Shown: positions 42,914 through 52,860, numbered from the stretch's first letter. The stretch: DNA of 64,000 nt from Pseudomonas sp. KUIN-1 (GCF_009176725.1 NZ_AP020337.1:5964590-6028589); one strand, 5' to 3'. The notes: generated by a model not told the origin, from the sequence alone. Program-made: numbers and translations.

Positions 42914-44749
42914 TCACTCCACCGTCACCGACTTCGCCAGGTTCCTCGGCTGATCGACATCCGTCCCCTTCAACACAGCCACATAATACGAAAGCAACTG
43001 CAGCGGGATGGTGTACAGAATCGGCGCCAAAGCATCGATGATGTGTGGCATGGCGATGACGTGGGTGCCCTCGCCGTTCTTCATGCCGGCTTGCTCATCG
43101 GCGAATACGATCAACTCGCCGCCGCGTGCGCGCACTTCCTGCAGGTTGGATTTGAGTTTCTCCAGCAGTTCGTTGTTCGGTGCGACGGTGACGACTGGCA
43201 TGTCGGCGTCGACCAGCGCCAACGGGCCATGCTTGAGTTCACCGGCCGGGTAGGCTTCGGCGTGGATGTAGGAGATCTCTTTGAGCTTGAGTGCGCCTTC
43301 CATTGCCACCGGGAACTGTGCGCCGCGTCCGAGGAACAGGGTGTGGTGCTTCTCGGCGAACAGTTCGGCGACTTTCTCGACCGTGCCGTCCATTGCCAGC
43401 GCTTCGCCGAGGCGGGTTGGCAGGCGACGCAGTTCTTCGACCAGTTGCGCTTCGACGCCCTCCTCCAGCGAACCCTTGACCTGACCCAGCGACAGGGTCA
43501 GCAGCAACAAGGCAACCAGCTGGGTGGTGAAGGCTTTGGTCGATGCCACGCCGATTTCCGGACCGGCCTGGGTCAGCAGGGTCAGGTCGGATTCCCGCAC
43601 CAGTGAGCTGATGCCCACGTTACAGATCGCCAGGCTGGCCAGAAAGCCCAGTTCCTTGGCGTTGCGCAGCGCTGCCAGGGTGTCGGCGGTTTCACCGGAC
43701 TGCGAGATCGAGACGAACAGGGTGTCCGGTTGAACCACTACCTTGCGATAACGGAACTCGCTGGCCACTTCGACCTGGCACGGGATGCCAGCCAGGCCTT
43801 CAAGCCAGTAACGCGCGACCATGCCTGCGTGGTAACTGGTGCCACAGGCCACGATCTGAACATTGCGTACTTTGGCGAACAGCTCGGCAGCCTGTGGACC
43901 GAATGCGTGGACCAGCACTTGCTGCTGCCCCAGACGACCTTCGAGGGTGCGCTGTACAACCTTGGGCTGCTCGTGAATTTCCTTGAGCATGAAGTGGCGG
44001 TACTCGCCCTTGTCGGCGGCTTCGGCGCCTTCGTGGTATTGCACCACTTCGCGCTCGACCGAAACACCGTCGACGTTCCAGATCTGCACGCTGTCGCGAC
44101 GGATCTCGGCGATGTCGCCCTCTTCCAGGTACATGAAACGGTCGGTGACCTGACGCAGCGCCAGTTGGTCGGAGGCCAGGAAGTTTTCACCCAGGCCCAT
44201 GCCGACAACCAGCGGGCTGCCGCTGCGGGCTGCCAGCAGGCGATCGGGCTGCGCGGCATTGATGACCGCAAGCCCATAAGCACCGTGAAGTTCTTTCACC
44301 GCAGCTTTCAGGGCAACCGCCAGATCGGCGGTGTCCTTGAGCTTGTGGTGCAGCAGGTGGACGATGACTTCAGTGTCGGTATCGGATGCGAAGACGTAAC
44401 CCAGGCCTTTCAGCTGTTCACGCAGCGCTTCGTGATTCTCGATGATGCCGTTGTGGACAACTGCCAGCGTGTCGGCCGAGAAGTGTGGGTGGGCGTTACG
44501 CTCACACGGGGCGCCGTGGGTCGCCCAACGCGTGTGGGCGATGCCCAGACGGCCGATCAGCGGCTCGCCGGCAAGTGCCTGTTCCAGCTCACTGACCTTG
44601 CCGGAGCGACGACGGCGCTCAAGGGTGCCTTCGTTGCTGAAGACTGCCACGCCCGCGCTGTCATAACCGCGGTATTCAAGGCGCTTGAGGCCTTCGAGCA
44701 AAATGGCCGTGATATTACGTTCAGCAACGGCGCCGACGATTCCACACAT
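42914..44749 (-). CDS. glmS: Glutamine-fructose-6-phosphate aminotransferase (isomerising)
   Basis: This 611-aa enzyme makes glucosamine-6-phosphate from fructose-6-phosphate and glutamine, the entry to peptidoglycan and LPS amino sugars. The N-terminal glutaminase domain starts MCGIVGAV with Cys2 as nucleophile and has HTRWATHG. Two SIS sugar-isomerase domains follow (FVSISQSGETADTLAAL; LFLGRGAQFPVAMEGALKLKEISYIHAEAYPAGELKHGP), and it ends LAKSVTVE. The 3' end of this gene is the recognition site for Tn7 in many bacteria, and the island end lies just beyond it. The upstream glmR-like gene ends 9 bases before the start codon, so they form one operon. Confidence 0.98.
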   Translation of the reverse strand: MCGIVGAVAERNITAILLEGLKRLEYRGYDSAGVAVFSNEGTLERRRRSGKVSELEQALAGEPLIGRLGIAHTRWATHGAPCERNAHPHFSADTLAVVHNGIIENHEALREQLKGLGYVFASDTDTEVIVHLLHHKLKDTADLAVALKAAVKELHGAYGLAVINAAQPDRLLAARSGSPLVVGMGLGENFLASDQLALRQVTDRFMYLEEGDIAEIRRDSVQIWNVDGVSVEREVVQYHEGAEAADKGEYRHFMLKEIHEQPKVVQRTLEGRLGQQQVLVHAFGPQAAELFAKVRNVQIVACGTSYHAGMVARYWLEGLAGIPCQVEVASEFRYRKVVVQPDTLFVSISQSGETADTLAALRNAKELGFLASLAICNVGISSLVRESDLTLLTQAGPEIGVASTKAFTTQLVALLLLTLSLGQVKGSLEEGVEAQLVEELRRLPTRLGEALAMDGTVEKVAELFAEKHHTLFLGRGAQFPVAMEGALKLKEISYIHAEAYPAGELKHGPLALVDADMPVVTVAPNNELLEKLKSNLQEVRARGGELIVFADEQAGMKNGEGTHVIAMPHIIDALAPILYTIPLQLLSYYVAVLKGTDVDQPRNLAKSVTVE

Positions 44750-44758
44750 GGTTATCTC

Positions 44759-45526
44759 CTAGCTGACAGCAGCACAAATCAGATTGATGCCGCGGGCCTG
44801 TATCTGATCGCGTGCCTCACTGGACAGGCGATCATCAGTAATAAGGGTGTGGATACTGCTCCAGGGCAGTTCCAGATTGGGGATCTTGCGACCGACCTTG
44901 TCGGCTTCGACCATGACCACCACTTCCCGGGCGACTTCCGCCATGACCCGGCTCAAGCCCAGCAGCTCGTTGAAGGTGGTGGTGCCACGCACCAGATCGA
45001 TGCCGTCGGCACCGATGAACAGCTGATCAAAGTCGTAGGAGCGCAGTACCTGCTCCGCGACCTGCCCCTGAAAGGACTCCGAGTGCGGGTCCCACGTTCC
45101 GCCCGTCATCAACAGGACCGGTTCGTGTTCCAGCTCGGTAAGGGCGCGCGCCACATGCAGGGAATTGGTCATGACCACCAGGCCGGGTTGCTGGCCCAGC
45201 TCAGGGATCAATGCCGCCGTGGTGCTGCCGCTGTCGACGATGATTCTGGCGTGCTCGCGAATTCTGCAAACCGCAGCGCGGGCGATGGCCTGTTTGTAGC
45301 GCGAAACTGGCTGACTGCCATCGCTTATAAGCTCATGGGGAAGCGGCACTGCGCCCCCGTAACGGCGCAACAGCAGGCCGTTGGTTTCAAGCGCAGCCAG
45401 GTCCTTTCGAATCGTAACTTCGGAAGTTTCAAAGCGTCTGGCCAAGTCGTCCACACTGACTTCGCCTTGCTCGTTGAGCAGGGCGAGAATGTTGTGGCGA
45501 CGTTGTGGTGTATTGCGCTTCGACAT
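44759..45526 (-). CDS. glmR: DeoR-family transcriptional regulator (GlmR-like)
   Basis: The 255-aa protein begins with a DeoR winged helix (PQRRHNILALLNEQGEVSVDDLARRFETSEVTIRKDL), followed by the sugar-phosphate sensor domain with VDSGSTTAALIPEL and the FIGADGIDL stretch. P. aeruginosa has a DeoR-type regulator in this same position, GlmR (PA5550), that affects glmS expression. The symbol here rests on position and family. The ATG at 45526 was chosen because AAGG lies 5 bases upstream; an in-frame start 13 codons earlier is less likely. Confidence 0.88.
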   Translation of the reverse strand: MSKRNTPQRRHNILALLNEQGEVSVDDLARRFETSEVTIRKDLAALETNGLLLRRYGGAVPLPHELISDGSQPVSRYKQAIARAAVCRIREHARIIVDSGSTTAALIPELGQQPGLVVMTNSLHVARALTELEHEPVLLMTGGTWDPHSESFQGQVAEQVLRSYDFDQLFIGADGIDLVRGTTTFNELLGLSRVMAEVAREVVVMVEADKVGRKIPNLELPWSSIHTLITDDRLSSEARDQIQARGINLICAAVS

Positions 45527-45659
45527 GACTGCCTTAAGTTTCGTTTCGAAAGATAACGAAGGCAATCAAAACCTATTTTTTGGGTTGGGTCAAGGTTTCG
45601 GGATGGGGCGGCGCAATTTCTATCGGATACTCGTGACACCGGCTTTTGAGCCTGGGGTT

Positions 45660-45910
45660 TGACGCGGAGCGTCAAGAACGGCATTCCCACGCTGGAGCGT
45701 GAGGAACGAGAGGTGTCTGGGCTTACGCTGATCGTACACCCATGCTCCGCGTGAGGATGCAGTCCCGAATGCAGGGTACCGCGCAAGGGTGTGACGCGGA
45801 GCGTCACGAACGGTATTCCCACGCTGGAGCGTGAGGAACGAGAGGTGTCTGCCGGAACGCTATCGTACCCATGCTCCGCGTGGGGATGCAGTTCTGGACG
45901 CTCTGCGTCC
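45660..45910. repeat. Two tandem ~132-bp REP-like units
   Basis: Two head-to-tail copies start at 45660 and 45792 (TGACGCGGAGCGTCA...). Each runs through ATTCCCACGCTGGAGCGTGA, GGAACGAGAGGTGTCTG, and a closing CCCATGCTCCGCGTG inverted segment. The unit thus has REP palindromes at both ends, in opposite orientation, as in REPIN doublets. The same motifs occur at 5.84-5.99 kb. They fill the gap between glmU and glmR. Confidence 0.85.
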
Positions 45911-45994
45911 TGGCTTGAGTGTCAACTGTGGATAGTTATGGACGCGTGCCAATTCTGAGCATTGGCACGCGGGTCATAAGGGGCTGTGGATAAC

Positions 45995-47362
45995 TCAGTC
46001 TTTGCTGATTTTCACCGGACGCTTCCAGCCTTCGATATTGCGTTGGCGGGCGCGGGCTACGCCGAGTTGTTCAGCAGGCACGTTCTGGGTGATGGTCGAA
46101 CCGGCTGCAGTCGTCGCACCGTCCAGGATATCCACAGGCGCAACCAGAGAGTTGTTGGAACCGATGAAGACGTCTGCACCCAACGTGGTCTTGTGCTTGT
46201 TGGCACCATCGTAGTTACAGGTAATGGTACCGGCGCCGATATTGGTGCGTGCGCCAATTTCGGCGTCGCCCAGATACGTCAGGTGGCCGACCTTGGCGCC
46301 CTCGCCCAGGTTCGCATTCTTGAGCTCGACAAAGTTACCCACATGCGCCTTGGCACCCAGCACGCTGCCTGGTCGCAGGCGTGCAAACGGGCCGGCATCG
46401 CTGCCCTCACCCAGGATCGCACCTTCGATGTGGCTGTTGGCTTTAACGACGACACCCTTGCGCAGGGTGCTGTCCTTGATGACGCAGTTCGGACCGATGA
46501 CCACGTCATCCTCGATCACGACCTTGCCTTCAAGAATCACATTGATATCGATCAGCACGTCGCGCCCGACAATGACTTCACCGCGCACATCGAAGCGCGC
46601 AGGGTCACGCAGGGTCACGCCAGCCGCCATCAGACGGCGGGCTTCGCGCATCTGGTAATGACGCTCCAGCTCGGCAAGCTGCTTGCGATCATTGGCGCCC
46701 TGCACTTCCATCGCGTCGTGGGGCTGCTCTGTGGCAACCACCAGGCCGTCATTAGCCGCCATGGCGATCACGTCGGTGAGGTAATACTCGCCCTGGGCAT
46801 TGTTGTTGGACAGCCGCCCCAGCCAGTCAGCGAGATGAGCGGCCGGCACGGCGAGAATGCCGGTATTGCCTTCGGTGATAGCCTTCTGCGCGTCACTCGC
46901 GTCTTTATGCTCGACAATGGCACAGACACGATTCTGATCATCGCGAACGATACGGCCGTAACCGGTAGGGTCATCCAGCGTAACGGTCAGCAGACCCAGT
47001 TGCTGCGGGTTGACCCGTTCGAGCAGGCGCGAAAGCGTCTCCACTTCGATCAACGGTACATCGCCATAAAGAATCAACACGGTGTCAGCCGTCAGTGCGG
47101 GCAGCGCCTGAGCAACCGCATGGCCGGTACCGAGTTGCTTGTCCTGCATCACGAAATTCAAGTCATCGGCTGACAGCTGCTCACGCACGGCATCAGCGCC
47201 GTGGCCGATCACGACATGTATGCCACTTGGGGATAACTGACGCGCGCTGTGGATAACATGACCCAGCATGGAATTGCCGGCCACGGGGTGCAGAACCTTC
47301 GGCAGCGCGGAACGCATCCGGGTACCTTGGCCAGCAGCGAGAATAACGATATCGAGAGACAT
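45995..47362 (-). CDS. glmU: Bifunctional UDP-N-acetylglucosamine pyrophosphorylase / GlcN-1-P N-acetyltransferase
   Basis: This 455-aa enzyme makes UDP-GlcNAc in two steps from glucosamine-1-phosphate. The N-terminal uridyltransferase has LAAGQGTRMRSALPKVLHP (8-26) and YGDVPLI. The C-terminal left-handed beta helix has hexapeptide repeats (VIGPNCVIKDSTL, GPFARLRPGSVLG, GAGTITCNYDGANKHKT) with the acetyl-CoA site. Length and ends are normal for Pseudomonas GlmU. It lies between the atp operon and glmRS, as in other pseudomonads, so the two main UDP-GlcNAc genes are neighbours. Confidence 0.98.
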   Translation of the reverse strand: MSLDIVILAAGQGTRMRSALPKVLHPVAGNSMLGHVIHSARQLSPSGIHVVIGHGADAVREQLSADDLNFVMQDKQLGTGHAVAQALPALTADTVLILYGDVPLIEVETLSRLLERVNPQQLGLLTVTLDDPTGYGRIVRDDQNRVCAIVEHKDASDAQKAITEGNTGILAVPAAHLADWLGRLSNNNAQGEYYLTDVIAMAANDGLVVATEQPHDAMEVQGANDRKQLAELERHYQMREARRLMAAGVTLRDPARFDVRGEVIVGRDVLIDINVILEGKVVIEDDVVIGPNCVIKDSTLRKGVVVKANSHIEGAILGEGSDAGPFARLRPGSVLGAKAHVGNFVELKNANLGEGAKVGHLTYLGDAEIGARTNIGAGTITCNYDGANKHKTTLGADVFIGSNNSLVAPVDILDGATTAAGSTITQNVPAEQLGVARARQRNIEGWKRPVKISKD

Positions 47363-47432
47363 GATAGGACTACCAACTGAGCGGCAACCGGACCGAAGAC
47401 GGGCTGACTTGAAAGAGGAAATCTGAAAAAAG

Positions 47433-47461
47433 AAAAAGGGTAGCCGAGGCTACCCTTTTTC
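47433..47461. terminator. Rho-independent terminator of the atp operon
   Basis: AAAAAGGGTAGCC and GGCTACCCTTTTT form a 12-13-bp stem with a 2-3-base loop, with A/T runs on both sides. It can serve either strand and lies 27 bases past the atpC stop on the minus strand. Confidence 0.92.
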
Positions 47462-47487
47462 TCAATCGCGCATCGAGTGCAGCAGGG

Positions 47488-47913
47488 TTAGCCGCCGAAC
47501 TTCTTGCGAATTTGCTGAACGGTGCGCAGCTGAGCTGCAGCCTCGGCCAGACGAGCAGTTGCAGATCCGTAATCGAAATCTGCGCCCTTCTCGTTCAGGG
47601 CCTTCTCTGCAGCCAGTACGGCCGCCTGAGCAGAAGCTTCATCCAGGTCGGCAGCACGTTGCACAGTATCGGCAAGCACCTTGACCATGTTCGGCTGAAC
47701 TTCAAGGAAACCACCGGAGATGTAGAACACCTCGGCTTCCCCACCCTGCTTGATCAAGCGGATCGGCCCCGGCTTCAGATCAGTGATCAGCGGCGCGTGG
47801 CCTGGAGCGATACCGATATCACCCAGGTTGCCGTGCGCAATCACCATCTCGACCAGACCGGAGAAGATTTCCCCTTCCGCGCTGACGATGTCGCAATGGA
47901 CTGTCATAGCCAT
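47488..47913 (-). CDS. atpC: ATP synthase F1 epsilon subunit
   Basis: This is the 141-aa central-stalk subunit that couples rotor and catalytic head and can inhibit ATP hydrolysis. The N-terminal beta sandwich (VHCDIVSAEGEIFSGLVEMV, GDIGIAPGHAPLITDLKPG) and the C-terminal helical hairpin are complete. It is the last gene of the operon, followed by a strong terminator. Confidence 0.97.
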   Translation of the reverse strand: MAMTVHCDIVSAEGEIFSGLVEMVIAHGNLGDIGIAPGHAPLITDLKPGPIRLIKQGGEAEVFYISGGFLEVQPNMVKVLADTVQRAADLDEASAQAAVLAAEKALNEKGADFDYGSATARLAEAAAQLRTVQQIRKKFGG

Positions 47914-47956
47914 TTGCTTGCCTCAACCTAATAGCGCCCGTTGCCGGGCGCCGGGA

Positions 47957-49336
47957 TTACAGTTTCTTGGCTTTCTCGATCGCTTCTTCGATGCCGCCGA
48001 CCATGTAGAACGCTTGTTCTGGCAGGTGGTCGTAGTCACCGTTGAGGATGCCTTTGAAGCCAGCAATGGTGTCTTTCAGGGAAACGTATTTACCCGAAGC
48101 ACCGGTGAAGACTTCTGCCACGAAGAAAGGCTGGGACAGGAAGCGCTGGATCTTACGAGCACGGTTAACCAACTGCTTGTCGGTCTCCGACAACTCGTCC
48201 ATACCCAGGATCGCGATGATGTCTTTCAGCTCTTTGTAGCGCTGCAACACATACTGAACGCCGCGAGCGGTGTCGTAGTGTTCCTGGCCAATGACGTTCG
48301 GGTCCAGCTGGCGCGAAGTCGAGTCCAGTGGATCTACCGCCGGGTAGATACCCAGGGAGGCGATGTCACGGGACAGTACGACGGTGGCGTCCAAGTGGGC
48401 AAACGTGGTCGCTGGCGACGGGTCAGTCAAGTCGTCCGCTGGTACGTATACGGCCTGGATCGAGGTGATCGAACCATTCTTGGTGGAAGTGATGCGCTCT
48501 TGCAGAGTGCCCATCTCTTCAGCCAGGGTCGGCTGGTAACCTACTGCGGAAGGCATACGGCCCAGCAGTGCGGATACTTCGGTACCGGCCAGGGTGTAAC
48601 GATAGATGTTGTCGACGAACAGCAGAACGTCGTTACCTTCGTCACGGAACTTCTCGGCCATGGTCAGGCCGGTCAGTGCTACGCGCAGACGGTTACCCGG
48701 CGGCTCGTTCATCTGACCGTAGACCAGTGCCACTTTGTCCAGAACGTTGGAGTCCTTCATCTCGTGGTAGAAGTCGTTACCCTCACGAGTACGCTCACCC
48801 ACACCGGCGAACACGGAATAACCGCTGTGCTCGATGGCGATGTTACGGATCAGTTCCATCATGTTTACGGTCTTGCCGACACCGGCACCACCGAACAGAC
48901 CGACTTTACCGCCTTTGGCGAACGGGCAGACCAGGTCGATAACCTTGATGCCGGTTTCCAGAAGGTCGTTGCCGCCTGCCTGCTCAGCGAAGGACGGTGC
49001 AGGACGGTGAATGCCCCAGCGCTCTTCGGTGGCGATCGGGCCAGCTTCGTCGATCGGGTTGCCCAGCACGTCCATGATCCGGCCCAGCGTCGCTTTACCG
49101 ACCGGTACGGAGATGGCTGCGCCAGAGTCTGTGACTTCCAGACCACGCTTCAAGCCCTCGGTGGAGCCCATCGCAATGGTACGAACCACGCCGTCGCCCA
49201 GCTGCTGCTGAACTTCCAGGGTGGTTCCTGCCGCGCTCTGAACTTCCAGCGCGTTGTAGATACTCGGTACGCTATCGCGTGGGAATTCCACGTCGATCAC
49301 GGCGCCGATGATTTGAACGATACGTCCGCTACTCAT
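47957..49336 (-). CDS. atpD: ATP synthase F1 beta subunit
   Basis: This 459-aa catalytic subunit has the P-loop GGAGVGKTV near residue 149-157, the catalytic Glu in GERTREGNDFYHEM, and the DELSEEDK-like loop written here DELSETDKQLV. Length is normal for Pseudomonas. It lies 43 bases before atpC and 27 after atpG. Three copies form the active sites of the F1 head in the cytoplasm. Confidence 0.98.
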   Translation of the reverse strand: MSSGRIVQIIGAVIDVEFPRDSVPSIYNALEVQSAAGTTLEVQQQLGDGVVRTIAMGSTEGLKRGLEVTDSGAAISVPVGKATLGRIMDVLGNPIDEAGPIATEERWGIHRPAPSFAEQAGGNDLLETGIKVIDLVCPFAKGGKVGLFGGAGVGKTVNMMELIRNIAIEHSGYSVFAGVGERTREGNDFYHEMKDSNVLDKVALVYGQMNEPPGNRLRVALTGLTMAEKFRDEGNDVLLFVDNIYRYTLAGTEVSALLGRMPSAVGYQPTLAEEMGTLQERITSTKNGSITSIQAVYVPADDLTDPSPATTFAHLDATVVLSRDIASLGIYPAVDPLDSTSRQLDPNVIGQEHYDTARGVQYVLQRYKELKDIIAILGMDELSETDKQLVNRARKIQRFLSQPFFVAEVFTGASGKYVSLKDTIAGFKGILNGDYDHLPEQAFYMVGGIEEAIEKAKKL

Positions 49337-49363
49337 TAGCTGGTTCCTCTAATATTTGAACCG

Positions 49364-50224
49364 TTAAACCGCGGCAGCGCCGCCGACGATTTCCGAGATC
49401 TCTTGGGTGATCGCTGCCTGACGCGCCTTGTTGTAGATCAGCTGCAAATCGCTGATCAAATCACCGGCGTTGTCTGTGGCGTTCTTCATCGCGATCATCC
49501 GCGCTGCTTGTTCAGCTGCGTTGTTCTCGACCACCGCCTGGTACACCTGCGATTCCACGTAGCGAACCATAAGGCCGTCTAGCAGCTCTTTGGCATCGGG
49601 TTCGTAGAGATAGTCCCAGTGGTGCTTGAGCCCTTGATCCGGGGTTGCCACCAGCGGAATCAATTGCTCCACTGTTGGTTGCTGGGTCATGGTGTTGATG
49701 AACTTGTTGGATACCACGGACAGGCGATCAATACGGCCATCCAGGTAGGCATCCAGCATCACCTTGACGCTGCCGATCAAGTCGTTGATCGACGGCTCTT
49801 CGCCCAGGTGGCTGATCGCAGCGACGACGTTACCGCCGAAGTTGCGGAAAAATGCCGCACCTTTGCTGCCGACCACGCACAGATCGATCTCTACACCGTT
49901 TTCACGGTTCACCGCCATGTCCTTGACCAGAGTCTTGAACAGGTTGGTATTCAAGCCACCACACAGACCACGGTCACTGCTCACGACGACATAACCGACG
50001 CGCTTCACAGGGCGCTCGATCATGAACGGGTGGCGGTACTCCGGGTTGGCGTTTGCCAGATGACCAATCACCTGACGAATGCGCTCCGCGTAAGGACGGC
50101 TAGCAGCCATGCGCATTTGAGCCTTGCGCATTTTGCTGACCGCCACTTTTTCCATGGCGCTGGTGATCTTTTGCGTGCTTTTGATGCTCGCAATCTTGCT
50201 GCGAATCTCTTTTGCGCCTGCCAT
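49364..50224 (-). CDS. atpG: ATP synthase F1 gamma subunit
   Basis: This 286-aa rotor subunit has the N-terminal coiled coil (AGAKEIRSKIASIKSTQKITSAMEKVAVSKM), the SSDRGLCGGLN loop, and the C-terminal coiled coil (MKNATDNAGDLISDLQLIYNKARQAAITQEISEIVGGA). Both coils are complete and the length is typical. Confidence 0.98.
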   Translation of the reverse strand: MAGAKEIRSKIASIKSTQKITSAMEKVAVSKMRKAQMRMAASRPYAERIRQVIGHLANANPEYRHPFMIERPVKRVGYVVVSSDRGLCGGLNTNLFKTLVKDMAVNRENGVEIDLCVVGSKGAAFFRNFGGNVVAAISHLGEEPSINDLIGSVKVMLDAYLDGRIDRLSVVSNKFINTMTQQPTVEQLIPLVATPDQGLKHHWDYLYEPDAKELLDGLMVRYVESQVYQAVVENNAAEQAARMIAMKNATDNAGDLISDLQLIYNKARQAAITQEISEIVGGAAAV

Positions 50225-50274
50225 GTAACACCTATCAGGTTAGCAAGCGGGAGCCTTGCGGCCCCCGCTGCGGC

Positions 50275-51819
50275 TTACCAGGTTTGGGTGGCCTTGAACT
50301 TCTCGATGCCGGCTTTCATGCCAGAATCGATTTCGTCATTGAAGTCACCCTTCACGTTGATCTTCGCCATCAAATCGGCGTGATCGCGGTTGAAGTAAGC
50401 AATCAGCGCTTGTTCAAAGCTGCCGATCTTGGCGATTTCGACGTCAGTCAGGAACCCACGCTCAGCGGCATACAGCGACAGCGCCATGTCAGCGATCGAC
50501 ATTGGTGCGTATTGCTTCTGCTTCATCAGCTCGGTAACGCGCTGACCATGCTCAAGTTGCTTGCGGGTCGCCTCGTCCAGGTCAGAAGCGAACTGGGCGA
50601 ATGCCGCCAGTTCACGGTACTGAGCCAGAGCGGTACGGATACCACCGGAAAGCTTCTTGATGATCTTGGTCTGAGCGGCACCACCCACACGGGATACCGA
50701 AACACCGGCGTTCACAGCCGGACGGATGCCGGAGTTGAACATGGCCGATTCCAGGAAGATCTGACCGTCGGTGATGGAAATCACGTTGGTCGGAACGAAC
50801 GCGGAAACGTCGCCAGCCTGGGTTTCGATGATCGGCAGTGCGGTCAGGGAACCGGTTTTGCCGGTCACTGCGCCGTTGGTGAACTTCTCTACGTACTCTT
50901 CGGAAACACGCGATGCGCGCTCCAGCAGACGGGAGTGGAGATAGAACACGTCGCCTGGGTAAGCTTCACGGCCTGGTGGACGGCGCAGCAGCAGGGAAAT
51001 CTGGCGGTAAGCCACTGCTTGCTTGGACAGATCGTCATAAACGATCAGCGCGTCTTCACCGCGGTCGCGGAAGAACTCGCCCATGGTGCAACCCGAGTAC
51101 GGTGCAAGGAACTGCAGCGCAGCGGATTCGGAAGCACTTGCAGCCACGACGATGGTATTAGCCAGTGCGCCGTTTTCTTCGAGCTTGCGAACAACGTTGG
51201 CGATGGTCGATTGCTTCTGACCGATCGCTACGTAGACGCAGAAGATGCCGCTGTTCTTCTGGTTGATGATTGCGTCGATGGCCAGAGCGGTTTTACCGAT
51301 CTGACGGTCACCGATGATCAGCTCACGCTGGCCACGGCCGACAGGAATCATGGCATCGACAGCCTTGTAGCCAGTCTGTACAGGCTGGTCTACCGACTTA
51401 CGCCAGATCACGCCTGGAGCAACTTTCTCGACCGCATCGGTCTCGGTGTTGTTCAGCGGACCTTTGCCGTCAACTGGGTTACCCAGTGCATCGACAACGC
51501 GACCCAGCAGTTCCTTACCCACCGGAACCTCGAGGATGCGGCCAGTGCACTTGGCGCTCATGCCTTCAGCCAGAGTCGTGTAAGCGCCCAGTACAACGGC
51601 ACCCACGGAGTCTTGCTCAAGGTTCAGCGCCATACCGTAGACGCCGCCCGGAAACTCGATCATTTCGCCGTACATTACGTCGGCCAGACCATGAATCCGC
51701 ACGATACCGTCAGACACGCTGACGACTGTGCCTTCGTTACGGGCTTGGGAGGTTACATCGAGCTTGTCGATGCGACCCTTGATGATTTCACTTATTTCGG
51801 AAGGATTGAGTTGCTGCAT
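50275..51819 (-). CDS. atpA: ATP synthase F1 alpha subunit
   Basis: This 514-aa non-catalytic nucleotide-binding subunit has the P-loop GDRQIGKTALA, the signature PAVNAGVSVSRVGG, and the N-terminal crown (LNPSEISEIIKGRIDKLDV) that meets delta. It is complete and in the standard operon position between atpH and atpG. Confidence 0.98.
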   Translation of the reverse strand: MQQLNPSEISEIIKGRIDKLDVTSQARNEGTVVSVSDGIVRIHGLADVMYGEMIEFPGGVYGMALNLEQDSVGAVVLGAYTTLAEGMSAKCTGRILEVPVGKELLGRVVDALGNPVDGKGPLNNTETDAVEKVAPGVIWRKSVDQPVQTGYKAVDAMIPVGRGQRELIIGDRQIGKTALAIDAIINQKNSGIFCVYVAIGQKQSTIANVVRKLEENGALANTIVVAASASESAALQFLAPYSGCTMGEFFRDRGEDALIVYDDLSKQAVAYRQISLLLRRPPGREAYPGDVFYLHSRLLERASRVSEEYVEKFTNGAVTGKTGSLTALPIIETQAGDVSAFVPTNVISITDGQIFLESAMFNSGIRPAVNAGVSVSRVGGAAQTKIIKKLSGGIRTALAQYRELAAFAQFASDLDEATRKQLEHGQRVTELMKQKQYAPMSIADMALSLYAAERGFLTDVEIAKIGSFEQALIAYFNRDHADLMAKINVKGDFNDEIDSGMKAGIEKFKATQTW

Positions 51820-51840
51820 TGCTCTGCTGCCCCTTCAAAC

Positions 51841-52377
51841 TCAAGATTTCAATGCTTCGGCTAGTTTCGCGATCTTGCCACGAACTGAGCCATCGATAAC
51901 CAGGTCGCCGGCGCGGATGACGACACCCCCTATAAGAGAGGCATCCTCCGCAGCATGCAGGCGCACTTCCCGGCCGAGCCGTGCACTGAGAACCTTGGCG
52001 AGTTTGTCTTGCTGTTCTTGGTTCAATGCAAAAGCACTGGTGACATCCACATCGACCGATTTTTCCTGCTCGGCCTTGTACAGGTCGAACAGTTCGGCGA
52101 TCTCCGGCAAAAGCGGGAGGCGGTCGTTTTCAGCAACGACGTGAATGAAATTCTGTGCCTTGGCATCGAACTTTTCGCCACACACTTCAATAAAAGTGGT
52201 GGCCTTTTGTGCGCTCGTCAGTCGCGGGGCCTTGAGCATGCGCTGCATGGTGTCGTCTTGCGACACCGCAGCAGCCAGGCCGAGCATGGCTGACCAATTG
52301 GCCAGCTGCTGGTGGGCCTGCGCATGCTCGAAGGCCGCCTTCGCGTAAGGTCGGGCCAACGTGGTCAGTTCTGCCAT
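51841..52377 (-). CDS. atpH: ATP synthase F1 delta subunit
   Basis: This 178-aa stator subunit links the F1 head to the b dimer. It has the expected helical N-terminal domain ([25 protein letters not shown]) and C-terminal motif ([26 protein letters not shown]). It ends 21 bases before atpA. Confidence 0.97.
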
Positions 52378-52389
52378 GATCGCCCTCGC

Positions 52390-52860
52390 TTAAATTTCAG
52401 CAGCCAGTTTGTTAACCAGCTCCGCGTGCGCGTTTTGATCGATTGTGGCACCCAGGATCTTCTCTGCGCCATTGACTGCCAGGCTACCCAACTGGGCGCG
52501 CAAGGCGTCTTTGACACCGTTCAGTTCCTGCTCGATCTCGGCCTGAGCCTGAGCCTTCACACGGTCAGCTTCAACGCGTGCCGTTTCACGGGCTTCGTCG
52601 ACAATCTGAGTACCGCGTTTCTTGGCTTGCTCAATGATCTCGGCTGCTTGAGCTTTAGCTTCGCGCAGTTGTTGACCCGCTTTTTCTTGGGCCAGCTCCA
52701 GGTCGCGAGCTGCTCGGGAAGCAGCGTCCAGTCCATCCGCGATCTTCTTCTGACGTTCGTGCAAAGCCGCGATGACCGGAGGCCACACGAACTTCATGCA
52801 GAACAGCACAAAAATGAAGAACGCAACGGACTGGCCAATCAGGGTTGCATTAATGTTCAC
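52390..52860 (-). CDS. atpF: ATP synthase Fo b subunit
   Basis: The 156-aa protein has one N-terminal membrane helix (ATLIGQSVAFFIFVLFCMKFVWPPV) and a long charged coiled-coil stalk, normal for the peripheral stator. It lies 12 bases before atpH. Confidence 0.97.
   Translation of the reverse strand: MNINATLIGQSVAFFIFVLFCMKFVWPPVIAALHERQKKIADGLDAASRAARDLELAQEKAGQQLREAKAQAAEIIEQAKKRGTQIVDEARETARVEADRVKAQAQAEIEQELNGVKDALRAQLGSLAVNGAEKILGATIDQNAHAELVNKLAAEI

Noticed and set aside
43730..45556. 608-aa plus-strand ORF
   Set aside because: It lies antisense to glmS and glmR, has no recognisable domains, and its length comes from the high third-position GC of the real genes.
47750..49339. 529-aa plus-strand ORF
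   Set aside because: Shadow of atpD and atpC; no motif is seen.
50212..51864. 550-aa plus-strand ORF
   Set aside because: Shadow of atpA; no motif is seen.
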